A stretch of DNA of 64,000 bases. It comes from a bacterium 1XD21-70. Its GTDB lineage: Bacteria > Bacillota > Clostridia > Lachnospirales > Lachnospiraceae. The stretch covers positions 1 through 64,000 of the forward strand of contig RAYB01000003.1 of the NCBI GenBank assembly GCA_003669055.1, given 5' to 3'. The translations under genes were made by a program, and so were the position numbers. This document shows, in pieces, positions 42,307 through 50,927 of the stretch. Numbering within the stretch: position 1 is the stretch's first letter; each line of letters starts with the position of its first letter. The notes below the pieces were generated by a model. The model saw only the letters and a list, made by a program, of their open reading frames with translations, made no database searches and was not told where the DNA came from.

Positions 42307-42827
42307 AACTGCACCTCCCTCAATTTCCGAATCGCTGTCCGGTAACACCACGCCACCGTACCCTGAGGTTTTTTCAGGATACTAGCAATCTCCCGGAAGG
42401 TCAGTTCTCCCATAATCTTTAGATTGACAATCTGCCTTTCGTCCTCTTTCAATGTCCTTAATGCCTGCTCAAGGCCAATCCTTTGGCAAAGCTGCTCCTC
42501 ACAGGAGCCTTCCCCTGCCTGCAAATAATCCGGAATCTCTGCAGCCAGGTTCTCCCGCTTTCTTTTCCGCAGATAATCCACTGCCATATTACGGGCAATG
42601 GTGATCATCCATGCCCGGTGTCCCTTTCCCGGCCGGTATGTATCTGCAATGTCCCACAACCGGATAAAAAAATCTGAGGTCACATCCTCCGCATCCTCCC
42701 GGCTGCCGAGAAGTTCCCACACAACCGAATAGATCAGCGGACAATAATCTTCATAAATGTCCCTCAGGCCATCCTTGTCATTTCTGCAGATCCGGCCAAT
42801 ATTCTGTTCAAACTGCTGGTCATTCAT
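42303..42827 (-). CDS. ECF-type RNA polymerase sigma factor
   Basis: The start at 42827 (MNDQQFEQN) has GAGAGG eight bases upstream; a Met two codons earlier is too close. The 174-aa product has sigma region 2 (YEDYCPLIYSVVWELLGSREDAEDVTSDFFIRLW) and region 4 (LTFREIASILKKPQGTVAWCYRTAIRKLRE). It is a group 4 sigma factor for an envelope or stress regulon, probably autoregulated with its anti-sigma. Confidence 0.93.
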   Translation of the reverse strand: MNDQQFEQNIGRICRNDKDGLRDIYEDYCPLIYSVVWELLGSREDAEDVTSDFFIRLWDIADTYRPGKGHRAWMITIARNMAVDYLRKRKRENLAAEIPDYLQAGEGSCEEQLCQRIGLEQALRTLKEDERQIVNLKIMGELTFREIASILKKPQGTVAWCYRTAIRKLREVQL

Positions 42828-42933
42828 CCCCATGTCCTCTCTGCCCTGGCCTTGTACTTACTATACGGCCAGAAGCGGATAATTTATGGTAAATCAAAAA
42901 AATATTTCATTTTCTTTCTACCCTAATTGTATG

Positions 42934-42962
42934 ATTATACTATACTCTCCTTTTTCTGTCAC
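42934..42962 (-). promoter_or_regulatory. Promoter of the ECF sigma operon
   Basis: GTGACA (42957-42962) and a perfect TATAAT (42934-42939) are 17 bp apart on the minus strand. This looks like a vegetative promoter, so basal expression need not depend on the ECF factor itself. Confidence 0.6.
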
Positions 42963-43035
42963 TTGTATTGTATATTGGTTTGCGGACGCCCTCCGCGGAA
43001 AGCACACATTAGGCTTTTATCCAAATATCTCCCTC

Positions 43036-43095
43036 TTGACGCCCCCCTTCCCTTGTGCTATCCTATAACTAACATTTAGATATTTTCCTAAATGT
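43036..43095 (+). promoter_or_regulatory. sdpRI promoter and ArsR-type operator
   Basis: TTGACG (43036-43041) and TATCCT (43059-43064) are 17 bp apart. Just past the start, ACATTTAG (43072-43079) and CTAAATGT (43088-43095) form a perfect 8-bp inverted repeat with an 8-base centre, as expected for a dimeric ArsR-type autorepressor. Confidence 0.8.
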
Positions 43096-43123
43096 CTAAC
43101 AAAGACCCGAAAGGAGGCATCCC

Positions 43124-43453
43124 ATGGGATTTGCAGAAACCTTCAAAGCCCTGTCAGACCCCACACGCCGGGAGATTCTCACCTTGCTGCGAAGCAGGCC
43201 TTTGACTGCCGGTGAGATTGCCGGGCAATTTAATATGACAGGTGCCAGCATTTCGCACCACCTCTCAGTTTTAAAACACTCCGGGCTTATAGATGATGAA
43301 AAGAAGGGGAAATTTATTTATTATTACCTGAACAGTTCCGTTTTAGATGATGTCCTTGCCTGGCTTCTCTGTTTAAAAGGGGAAAACCCTGCCGAGAAGC
43401 CTGACCGGCATGAAAGCATGAATGAAAAAGGAGAGAACCTATATGAACAATAA
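43124..43453 (+). CDS. sdpR: ArsR/SdpR-type autorepressor
   Basis: The 109-aa product has the winged helix start MGFAETFKALSDPTRREILTLLRSRPLTAGEIAGQF, then SISHHLSVLKHSGLI, and lacks metal-binding Cys. SdpR represses its own operon until SdpI binds the toxin and sequesters it at the membrane. It overlaps sdpI by 11 bp. The operator upstream supports autoregulation. Confidence 0.88.
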   Translation: MGFAETFKALSDPTRREILTLLRSRPLTAGEIAGQFNMTGASISHHLSVLKHSGLIDDEKKGKFIYYYLNSSVLDDVLAWLLCLKGENPAEKPDRHESMNEKGENLYEQ

Positions 43454-44099
43454 AAAATTACGGATCCTAAACTATCTGGTTGCCTCCGGCGCCCTGCTGG
43501 CAGTGGCCTGCTTCTATCCTAGGCTGCCCCAACAGATTCCTACCCACTGGAATTTCAACGGAGGTGTCACCTACGAAGATAAGCACAGCATCTGGATACT
43601 CGCCGGCATGCTCCCCCTGTTTGCCGTCCTGCTTGACGTCCTGCCCCATATGGATCCCCGGCGCAGCAACTATCAGAAATTCAGCCGTTTTTATGATGGC
43701 TTTTGCCTCGGGCTGCAGCTGTTCCTCGCCATAGTCCTTGGCATCATCATCAGCGAAAGCCTGTTCCCCGGACGGCTTAACACTGTCAAGATCATCCTCT
43801 TGCTGCTGTCGCTGATGTTCCTGCTGGTCGGAAACTATCTGCCTAAGGTCCAAAGCAACTTTTATATGGGCATCAAGACCCCCTGGACGCTCAGCAGTGA
43901 CAAAGTCTGGCGGAAAACACACCGCCTGGGCGGAAAACTCTATGCCGCCTGCGGGATCCTTGGCCTGCTCTCTGCCCTATTCCTCCCCGCTAATGCTTCC
44001 GGCATCGTGCTGCTCGTCCTGGTGTTTGGCTCCACCTTAATACTGACCCTGGCTTCCTGGCTCTGGTGGCGTAAGGAGCAGACCGGTTCCGGCGATTAA
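43443..44099 (+). CDS. sdpI: SdpI family immunity/sensor membrane protein
   Basis: The ATG at 43443 follows GGAGAG inside the end of sdpR. The 218-aa product has DUF1648 (PRLPQQIPTHWNFNGGVTYEDK) and the SdpI domain (NYLPKVQSNFYMGIKTPWTLSSDKVWRKTHRLGG), with six or so helices. In Bacillus, SdpI protects from the toxin SdpC and signals to SdpR. No SdpA/B/C homolog is in the window, so this pair may guard against a foreign toxin. Confidence 0.9.
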   Translation: MNNKKLRILNYLVASGALLAVACFYPRLPQQIPTHWNFNGGVTYEDKHSIWILAGMLPLFAVLLDVLPHMDPRRSNYQKFSRFYDGFCLGLQLFLAIVLGIIISESLFPGRLNTVKIILLLLSLMFLLVGNYLPKVQSNFYMGIKTPWTLSSDKVWRKTHRLGGKLYAACGILGLLSALFLPANASGIVLLVLVFGSTLILTLASWLWWRKEQTGSGD

Positions 44100-44106
44100 A
44101 ATAAAA

Positions 44107-44189
44107 CCTGCCGCTTTGGAATTTTCCCCCATGCGGCAGGCAGTATCAGCAGGCTGGCACTGCCAGGGGGCTTCCACGGCCTGCCAGCC
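44107..44189. terminator. Two terminator-like hairpins between convergent genes
   Basis: CCTGCCGC (44107-44114) pairs with GCGGCAGG (44133-44140); on the minus strand it runs into TTTTATTTTA. GGCTGGCA (44152-44159) pairs with TGCCAGCC (44182-44189). They separate sdpI from the kdgK-like gene. Confidence 0.7.
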
Positions 44190-44201
44190 CTTTATACAAT
44201 T

Positions 44202-45230
44202 CTAACGTGCCATCTCCAACTGAGGCCCCTTGCTGTTATGGGCTTTGATAATAGTGTCAATCTCCTCCAAATTCGAGGACGGCAGGTCGCCCGGGATCGT
44301 GTTCTTCACCGAACTGGTGGCATTGCCATACTGCATCGCCCGTTCACAGTCAAAATCGCTGGACAAAAGCCCATAGAGCGCCCCTGAGATATAAGCGTCA
44401 CCGCTTCCTATCCGGTCAACCACCTCAATATCCCGGTACGGCTCCTCCTCATGGTAGGTATCCCGCTTTGCATCATAGATCACCGAGCCAAAGGTATGGC
44501 GTTTAGGGCTATGTACCACCCTCTGGGTGGAGGCCACAATCGAAACCGGATACTCCTCGGCAAAACTCTTCATCATTTCTTTGGCTGTCCCGGTCTTTAA
44601 AAAGGTCAGCCGCGCCGTATCCTCAGAGCAGAAAAAGATATCCACATAGGGCAGGATGCGCTCAATGCATTCCTTGGCCTCCGCCCCGGTCCACAGATTC
44701 CCCCGGAAATTCACGTCAAACGACACCAATGCCCCGGCTTCCTTGAAACGCTTGATCATCTCAACTGCCGTTTCCCGCAGCTGCGGGCTCAGCGCCAGCG
44801 TGATGCCGCTGGTGTGGAAGCAGCGGGTCGAGGAGTATGCTTCCTCCGGGATCTCATCAATCTGCAGCGAGTAAAACGAACTTCCCGCCCGGTCATAGAT
44901 CACCTTCGGCTTCCTCGGATAAGCACCGTCCTCGTAGTAATAGATCCCCACGCGGGCACCCGGGGAATTGTCATAGATAAAATAGTCGTCGCTGACGCCG
45001 TAGGAACGGATCTTGCTCTTCATAAAAGCACCCATATCATGGGACGGAAGGCGGGAAATAATGCCCGTGTGAAGCCCCAATAGCGCCACCCCAACCGCCA
45101 CATTCAACTCAGCCCCTCCCACTTGCTTTACAAAGGTATCCCCCCTCATCAGCCGTTCATTGTTCGGCGGCGACAAACGCAGCAAAACCTGGCCGAAAGT
45201 CAGCAGATCAAAATTTTTCTTTTTTCCCAT
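44202..45230 (-). CDS. PfkB-type sugar kinase, KdgK-like (copy 1)
   Basis: The 342-aa product has the PfkB start (LTFGQVLLRLSPPNNERL), GGAELNVAVGVALLG and the catalytic anion hole IGSGDAYISGALYG. The group includes 2-keto-3-deoxygluconate kinase. It follows a second kinase (45387-46418) and eda on the same strand. Having two such kinases suggests one phosphorylates a related ketodeoxy sugar acid. Confidence 0.8.
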   Translation of the reverse strand: MGKKKNFDLLTFGQVLLRLSPPNNERLMRGDTFVKQVGGAELNVAVGVALLGLHTGIISRLPSHDMGAFMKSKIRSYGVSDDYFIYDNSPGARVGIYYYEDGAYPRKPKVIYDRAGSSFYSLQIDEIPEEAYSSTRCFHTSGITLALSPQLRETAVEMIKRFKEAGALVSFDVNFRGNLWTGAEAKECIERILPYVDIFFCSEDTARLTFLKTGTAKEMMKSFAEEYPVSIVASTQRVVHSPKRHTFGSVIYDAKRDTYHEEEPYRDIEVVDRIGSGDAYISGALYGLLSSDFDCERAMQYGNATSSVKNTIPGDLPSSNLEEIDTIIKAHNSKGPQLEMAR

Positions 45231-45296
45231 ATTCTCTCCTCCTACTCTTGCCCTGTATCGAATGTGAAATTTTTATCAATATCCCCGATAGACAAA

Positions 45297-45327
45297 ATGG
45301 CTAATTTCACCTGCTGAAATTAGCCAT
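45297..45327. terminator. 13-bp perfect hairpin between the two kinase genes
   Basis: ATGGCTAATTTCA (45297-45309) pairs with TGAAATTAGCCAT (45315-45327). On the minus strand it is followed by TTTTGTC. It could be a partial terminator giving less kinase 1 than kinase 2, or a regulator site. Confidence 0.55.
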
Positions 45328-45386
45328 CTCGTCCTTGTCCTCAATTTCCTGCCGGCATATGCCCAATATATGCCGCAGTATATTAT

Positions 45387-46418
45387 TTATCTCTGCACGC
45401 GGCCGGAACCGTCGCCGCCTGCCAGGTTCTCCACATCTGCACGGGTGACTAAGTTAAAATCACCAGGGATGGTGTGCTTCAGTGCGGAAGCCGCCACTGC
45501 AAATTCCAGGGCTGCCTTCATGTCCTTGCCGTCCAAAAGCCCACATACCAATCCTGCTGCAAAAGAATCACCGCCGCCCACACGGTCTACGATCGGGGTG
45601 ATGGAATATTTTTTGGAATGGTAGAACTCACGGGTCTTGCCGTCCATGATGCAGGCAGACCAGCCATTGTTGGAGGCCGAATAACTCTCGCGCAGGGAAC
45701 TGATCACATACTTAAAGTTAAACTTGTCCACCATCTGATTGAAGATGTCCACATAACCGGCCAATTCAAGTTCACCGGAGGTAACATCTGTCTTTCCCGG
45801 CTTAAAGCCCAGAACCTTCTCCGCATCCTCCTCGTTGCCGATGCACACATCCACATACTGCATCAGATTGGTCATCACCTTCTGCGCCTTCTCGGAAGAC
45901 CACAGCTTCTTGCGGAAATTCAGATCCACGGATACCGTCACGCCATGTGCCTTTGCCGCCTTACAGGCCGCCTCGGCCACCTCGGCCGCCAGGTCGGAAA
46001 CCGCCGGGGTAATGCCGGTGAAATGGAACCAGTCCGCTCCCTCAAAGATTGCATCAAAGTCAAACTTGTCTGCTGACGCACAGGCAATCGCAGAATTGGC
46101 ACGGTCATAGACGACGTTGGAAGCCCTCATGGCAGACCCTGTCTCCAGGAAATAAATCCCCAGGCGGTCGCCGCTGCGTGAGATATGCTTTGTGCCTACA
46201 TTGTACTTTCTCAGGGCAGCCACTGCGCAGTCGCCGATGGGGTTGGCCGGGATTGCAGTCACAAACTCCACCTCATGCCCGTAATTTGCCAGGGATACCG
46301 CCACATTGGCCTCGCCGCCGCCATAATTGACATCGAACTCATCCGCCTGGATAAACTTCTCATTTCCCGGGGTAGACAGCCTCAGCATGATCTCACCCAT
46401 GGTTACTACTTTTGCCAT
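45387..46418 (-). CDS. kdgK: 2-keto-3-deoxygluconate kinase (copy 2)
   Basis: The 343-aa product has the KdgK/PfkB start GEIMLRLSTPGNEKFIQADEF, GGGEANVAVSLANYG and the C-terminal VGGGDSFAAGLVCGLL. It phosphorylates KDG to KDPG with ATP. It lies between eda and the other kinase, in order eda-kdgK-kinase in the direction of transcription. The call rests on family pattern and the adjacent aldolase. Confidence 0.85.
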   Translation of the reverse strand: MAKVVTMGEIMLRLSTPGNEKFIQADEFDVNYGGGEANVAVSLANYGHEVEFVTAIPANPIGDCAVAALRKYNVGTKHISRSGDRLGIYFLETGSAMRASNVVYDRANSAIACASADKFDFDAIFEGADWFHFTGITPAVSDLAAEVAEAACKAAKAHGVTVSVDLNFRKKLWSSEKAQKVMTNLMQYVDVCIGNEEDAEKVLGFKPGKTDVTSGELELAGYVDIFNQMVDKFNFKYVISSLRESYSASNNGWSACIMDGKTREFYHSKKYSITPIVDRVGGGDSFAAGLVCGLLDGKDMKAALEFAVAASALKHTIPGDFNLVTRADVENLAGGDGSGRVQR

Positions 46419-46510
46419 TGTCTCTATTCTCCTTTTATATTATTTTCTTTCACTTTCCGTCTTTTTTTTCTGCTTTCGGTTGTACGGCCTTATTCTGTGC
46501 CCGGCAGTTT

Positions 46511-47164
46511 TTATTTTGCACGGGCGGCGGCCACTGCCTCCACGAACTCCTTCGCCTTCGCTGTAACTGCCGCGAAATCACCGGTCTTTGCACCCTTGGT
46601 CAGGCTGCTGCCTGTCCCCACTGCATAAGCGCCTGCCTTGATCCATTTGTCTACGTTGTCCACATCCACGCCACCGGACGGCATGAACTCGCCCTGCGGC
46701 AGCGGGCCTTTGAAGGAACTGATTGCAGCCGGCCCTACAATGTTGCCCGGGAAGATCTTAATAATATCGCAGCCTGCTTCCAGAGCGGTAATTGCTTCGG
46801 TTGGGGTCATAACACCCGGAAGCATCGGAACACGGTAACGGTTGCACAGCTTGATGGTTTCCACATTCAGCCCCGGGCTAACCACATAGTTGGCGCCTGC
46901 CAAAATGACGGCTCTTGCCGTTTCCGGATCCAGGACCGTGCCGGCGCCGATGACAACCTTGTCATTATTCTTATATTTCTTCGCCATAGCAGCGATAAAG
47001 TCCACTGGATTCCCCTCGTCCATGGTCATCGTAATCTCAATAAAGTTGATGCCGCCCGCAATGATGGCGTCCACCACCTTCTCCCCCTGCTCCAGATCCT
47101 TTGCCCGGACTACTGCTACCAGGCAATCCTCTTTCATCCTTGCCAATACCTGTTCTTTTTTCAT
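46511..47164 (-). CDS. eda: KDPG/KHG aldolase
   Basis: The 217-aa product is a class I aldolase splitting KDPG to pyruvate and glyceraldehyde-3-phosphate. It has VAVVRAKD, the Glu strand INFIEITMTM, GAGTVLDPETARAVILAGANYVVSPG and the Schiff-base Lys region CDIIKIFPGN. It is the first gene of its operon (eda-kdgK-kinase) with a strong promoter upstream. Confidence 0.95.
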   Translation of the reverse strand: MKKEQVLARMKEDCLVAVVRAKDLEQGEKVVDAIIAGGINFIEITMTMDEGNPVDFIAAMAKKYKNNDKVVIGAGTVLDPETARAVILAGANYVVSPGLNVETIKLCNRYRVPMLPGVMTPTEAITALEAGCDIIKIFPGNIVGPAAISSFKGPLPQGEFMPSGGVDVDNVDKWIKAGAYAVGTGSSLTKGAKTGDFAAVTAKAKEFVEAVAAARAK

Positions 47165-47190
47165 AGTTCCTTCTTCTCCTTTTCTCTTTA

Positions 47191-47265
47191 TTCGTATATG
47201 CGAACCACTTTCACATTTACGAATTTTTATGATTACATATTAATAGTTACCAGCCTATTTGTCAA
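47191..47265 (-). promoter_or_regulatory. eda-kdgK promoter with candidate IclR operator
   Basis: A perfect TTGACA (47260-47265) and TAATAT (47237-47242) are 17 bp apart on the minus strand. Downstream of the -10, a near-palindrome TTCGTATATGCGAA (47191-47204) sits within larger ATTCGTA/TACGAAT arms (47190-47224). The IclR regulator encoded just upstream is the likely binder. Confidence 0.7.
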
Positions 47266-47292
47266 TAGGAAATGCGCTTCCTTTCCCCTCTT

Positions 47293-48057
47293 TTATCCTA
47301 TCTCCCCAAGATATCCCAACAAGCCTGAGAGTTTTGCCGCCCTCCCGGCCACCAGGCATCCCAAAGCCTCGTAATCCTCTGTCGGCTTATAAAGGCTGGA
47401 GAGGCTGATCGCACCCAGGACATTGCCGTCAGCCCCGAACACCGGAGCCCCCACGCATTCCATATGCTCCTCCAGTTCCCTGGCATCCAGCGCGTAGCCT
47501 TTCCTCCTTACTTTGTCCAATTCCTCCGCCAAAGATTCCTTGTCCATGATCGTCTTTTCTGTCTTTTTGCGGAATTTGACCCTTCCTAGGATCTGCCGCC
47601 TGGTCTCCTCGTCACTAAAAGCCAGTATCGCTTTCCCCAGGGATGTACAGTACATGGGATTCTTCGATCCCACTGTGGCCGTGGTGATAATCGGGTTCTC
47701 CGGCTCTGATTTGCAGATGTACACCACCTCATGATCCGAGCGGACGCCGAAAAACACGGTTTTTCCTGTCTCCCTGGCAAATGCCTTAAGTTCCGGTTCC
47801 AGCACCCCGATAAAATCCAGGTTGTTTGTATAATTGACCCCGATCCGGTACGCCATCAGCCCGATCGTATATCGCTGGCGCACTCCCCGGTCTACATTTA
47901 CCATGCCCATCTCCGCCAGCGTAGTGACAATATCATAGGCACTGGTCTTGGGAATCTTCAGCCGTTCACAGATGCCATCCAAAGTGATCCCCTGGGGATC
48001 TTTTGACACCAGCTTAAGTATTTCCACCGTCCGCTGGGCTGTTCGATTTAGTTTCAT
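47293..48057 (-). CDS. IclR family regulator (KdgR-like)
   Basis: The 254-aa product has an N-terminal winged helix (QRTVEILKLVSKDPQGITLDGICERLKIPKTSAYDIVTTL) and the IclR ligand domain (MYCTSLGKAILAFSDEETR, GAPVFGADGNVLGAISLSS). It lies between eda and uxaA, and KDG is the usual effector of IclR-type KdgR. It probably controls the eda-kdgK genes and perhaps itself. Confidence 0.88.
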   Translation of the reverse strand: MKLNRTAQRTVEILKLVSKDPQGITLDGICERLKIPKTSAYDIVTTLAEMGMVNVDRGVRQRYTIGLMAYRIGVNYTNNLDFIGVLEPELKAFARETGKTVFFGVRSDHEVVYICKSEPENPIITTATVGSKNPMYCTSLGKAILAFSDEETRRQILGRVKFRKKTEKTIMDKESLAEELDKVRRKGYALDARELEEHMECVGAPVFGADGNVLGAISLSSLYKPTEDYEALGCLVAGRAAKLSGLLGYLGEIG

Positions 48058-48161
48058 CGTTCTCTATATCCTTTTCCTCTTGCTTTTTACCATACCGGCG
48101 CCAAAATCAGCCCCTTCTGCCCGGCATCCCAAGCCCCCTTCCGCCTTTGAAGCTTAAAACC

Positions 48162-49643
48162 TTATAACGTAACCCCTTGTTTAAAGATGGCCATATCGTG
48201 GAAGCCTGCCTCCTCGGCCTTCACCTTCCTTCCGGAAGCCACCTCAAGCACATAATCAAAAAGTTCCTGTGCCATCTCTTCCTTTGTCTTATCCTCCACC
48301 ATCCGCCCGGCGTTGAAATCAATCCAGTTCCCCTTGTGCCCTGCCAGCTTGGAGTTGCTGGAAATCTTCACCGTGGGAACCGGTGAGGCAAACGGGGTTC
48401 CCCTGCCGGTGGTAAACAGCACAATCTGCGCCCCGGATACCGCCAGCGCAGTCGATGCCACCAGGTCATTGCCCGGAGCCGACAAAAGGTTCAGGCCCTT
48501 CACCTTCACCGGCTCCCCATATGCCAGCACGCCGCGAACCGGTGCGCTGCCGGATTTCTGGGTACATCCCAGGGACTTGTCCTCCAGGGTAGAGATCCCC
48601 CCCTTCTTGTTCCCTGGCGACGGATTTTCATAAATCGTCTGGTTGTGGCTGGTAAAATAATTCTTAAAATCATTAATCAAAGAAACCGTCTGCCCAAAAA
48701 GTTCCGGCGTCTCACAGCGGTTCATCAGGATCGTCTCCGCCCCGAACATCTCCGGCACCTCTGTCAGTATGGTCGTCCCGCCTTTGGAGATCAGCAGATC
48801 CGAAAACCCTCCTACCGTCGGGTTCGCCGTGATTCCGGATAAACCGTCCGAACCGCCGCACTTCATGCCGACAATCAGTTCACTGGCATTGATCTTCTCC
48901 CGGCTGAATGCTCCTGCGTAAGCAGCCAGTTCTTCCAGAAGCCGCATGGCCTCTTCCTGCTCATCCTCCACATCCTGGCACTGCAAAAATTTCACGCGCT
49001 GCTCATCATATTCCCCGATATATTCCTTTAACACCGGGATGTTGCTGTTCTCACATCCCAGCCCCAGCACCAGCACCCCGCCGGCATTGGGATGGCGGAT
49101 CATGTCTGCCAGGACAGTACGGGTATCCTCCTGGTCATCCCCCATCTGCGAACACCCATAAGGGTGCACAAACGCAACTACCTCCTCCACCGTCCCTCCT
49201 ACCAGTTTCTGCGCCTTCTTCTCCAGTGCCTTGGCGATCGAATTGACACAGCCGACAGTCGGGATGATCCAGATCTCGTTGCGGACCCCGGCCTTGCCGT
49301 CTGCACGGCGGAAGCCGTCAAAAAAGGCCGGCTCCGATTCCTTTAAAGGAGAAGCCACCGGCTCATACCGATAATCCAGCAGATCTCCCAGCGCAGTCTT
49401 GATGTTATGCACATGCACCCAGCCTCCGGCTGCAATCGCCTCTTTTGCATTGCCGATACGAAAGCCGTACTTGACCACCGGCTCTCCTTGTGCAATCGCC
49501 TTCAGGGCAAACTTATGCCCCTGGGGAATCTCCTCCTGCGTCGTCACCTGATAGCATCCGACAGACAGCTGCTCCCCGCTGGCAATGGGGCGCAGCGCCA
49601 CTGCCACATTATCCTCCTCATGGATCCTGATAAAATCCTGCAT
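48162..49643 (-). CDS. uxaA: Altronate dehydratase UxaA
   Basis: The ATG at 49643 (MQDFIRIHEEDNVAV) has AAGGAG eight bases upstream; the longer frame runs through the promoter. The 493-aa product has the N-terminal SAF-like domain (1-100) and the catalytic domain with EIWIIPTVGCVNSIAK and LIVGMKCGGSDGLSGITANP. It makes KDG from D-altronate. It is divergent from the LacI-uxaC unit and shares its control region. Confidence 0.93.
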   Translation of the reverse strand: MQDFIRIHEEDNVAVALRPIASGEQLSVGCYQVTTQEEIPQGHKFALKAIAQGEPVVKYGFRIGNAKEAIAAGGWVHVHNIKTALGDLLDYRYEPVASPLKESEPAFFDGFRRADGKAGVRNEIWIIPTVGCVNSIAKALEKKAQKLVGGTVEEVVAFVHPYGCSQMGDDQEDTRTVLADMIRHPNAGGVLVLGLGCENSNIPVLKEYIGEYDEQRVKFLQCQDVEDEQEEAMRLLEELAAYAGAFSREKINASELIVGMKCGGSDGLSGITANPTVGGFSDLLISKGGTTILTEVPEMFGAETILMNRCETPELFGQTVSLINDFKNYFTSHNQTIYENPSPGNKKGGISTLEDKSLGCTQKSGSAPVRGVLAYGEPVKVKGLNLLSAPGNDLVASTALAVSGAQIVLFTTGRGTPFASPVPTVKISSNSKLAGHKGNWIDFNAGRMVEDKTKEEMAQELFDYVLEVASGRKVKAEEAGFHDMAIFKQGVTL

Positions 49644-49696
49644 GGCTTTTCTCCTTATTCCGGGTTTTATGGTTGAATTTCCTGAAACTTCCAGAT

Positions 49697-49742
49697 TGTA
49701 AGTACTTACAGTCATTTTACAGAATTCTTGTGCATAAGTCAA
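49697..49742 (-). promoter_or_regulatory. uxaA promoter with operator TGTAAGTACTTACA
   Basis: TTGACT (49737-49742) and TAAAAT (49714-49719) are 17 bp apart on the minus strand. A perfect 14-bp palindrome TGTAAGTACTTACA (49697-49710) covers the start of transcription. Confidence 0.85.
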
Positions 49743-49793
49743 GGGAAAATATACTTTTTTACTTGTCTTTACACAAACTTGGCAATAAATGGC

Positions 49794-49842
49794 TTGCATT
49801 ATTCCCCAAGAATGGGTATAATAAGTTTGTAAGCACTTACAA
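49794..49842 (+). promoter_or_regulatory. LacI-uxaC promoter with operator TTGTAAGCACTTACAA
   Basis: TTGCAT (49794-49799) and TATAAT (49817-49822) are 17 bp apart. The palindrome at 49827-49842 covers the start. Centres of the two operators are 131 bp apart, so one repressor could bind both and loop. Confidence 0.85.
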
Positions 49843-49907
49843 CTACCTGCCGTTCCGGACGTGCCTCTCACAGCCGGGACTTAGAACGGAAAAAGGGGGA
49901 TGGCCTG

Positions 49908-50909
49908 ATGAATATTTACGACGTATCAAGAAAAGCCGGCGTATCTATCGCCACGGTTTCCCGTGTCCTTAACGGCAGCCCGAACGTCAGCGACCGTACC
50001 CGGAACCTGGTGCTCCAGGTCATGGACGATCTCGGCTATACCCCAAACGTTTTCGCCCGGGGCTTAGGGCTGGGTACCATCCAGACCATCGGCATCATGT
50101 GCTCCGACTCCTCGGACCCTTACCTGGCCCAAGCCATCTATTACCTGGAGCAGGGGCTGCGCGGCCACGGATATGATTCTATTTTATGCTGTACCGGCAA
50201 CTCCCTGGAAAACAAGCAGAAATGCCTTGACCTGCTTCGTTCCAAAAAGGTGGATGCCATCATCCTTGCCGGTTCCAAATTCATCGGCCAAAAGCCGCGG
50301 GATAACGATTACATCCTGGAGGCCGCGCAGGAACTTCCTATTATGTTAGTCAACGGGTTCCTTGACGGGAGCAACATCTATAGCACCCTCTGCGACGACC
50401 GCTCGGCCACCCATGAGGCGGCCAGCAGGCTGATTGCCTCCGGCTGCCGCAGCATCCTTTATCTGTACACCAGCCATTCCTATAGCGGCATGGGCAAGAT
50501 GCAGGGCTACCGTGACGCCTTAGGCGCCAACGGCCTTCCCGTCCGTGAGGATCTCATCTGCCAGTGCCCCAAGGACATTCTGGCGGCACGCGACCTGCTG
50601 CTGCACCTCCACGCCTTGGGGCTCTCCTTTGATGCCGTCCTGGCTTCTGACGATGCCCTGGCGGTAGGCGCCGTCAAATATGCCCATGCCAGGAAAAGAA
50701 GCATCCCCGACAGCCTGAGCATCATCGGCTACAACAATTCCAGCTATGCTGTCTGCACGGATCCGGAACTCACCTCCATCGACAGTAAAATCGAAGCCCT
50801 CTGCACCACCACCATCAACACCCTGATGACCGTATTCAACGGAGGCAATGCCCCCAGCCGGACTACCATTGCCGCCGATTTGATAAAAAGAGCAACAACC
50901 AAATTTTAA
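49908..50909 (+). CDS. LacI family regulator of uronate genes
   Basis: The 333-aa product starts MNIYDVSRKAGVSIATVSRVLNGSPNVSDRTR, a LacI helix-turn-helix, with hinge ARGLGLGTIQTIGIMCSD and a sugar-binding core. It is co-transcribed with uxaC (18 bp) and divergent from uxaA. The two palindromes flanking the promoters are probably its operators. It is distinct from the LacI in the KduD operon. Confidence 0.93.
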   Translation: MNIYDVSRKAGVSIATVSRVLNGSPNVSDRTRNLVLQVMDDLGYTPNVFARGLGLGTIQTIGIMCSDSSDPYLAQAIYYLEQGLRGHGYDSILCCTGNSLENKQKCLDLLRSKKVDAIILAGSKFIGQKPRDNDYILEAAQELPIMLVNGFLDGSNIYSTLCDDRSATHEAASRLIASGCRSILYLYTSHSYSGMGKMQGYRDALGANGLPVREDLICQCPKDILAARDLLLHLHALGLSFDAVLASDDALAVGAVKYAHARKRSIPDSLSIIGYNNSSYAVCTDPELTSIDSKIEALCTTTINTLMTVFNGGNAPSRTTIAADLIKRATTKF

Positions 50910-50927
50910 TCAAGGAGGATTACCCCA

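Noticed and set aside
46412-47374. Plus-strand open frame of 320 codons over eda
   Set aside because: It is antisense to eda, has no family pattern, and the eda reading is unambiguous.
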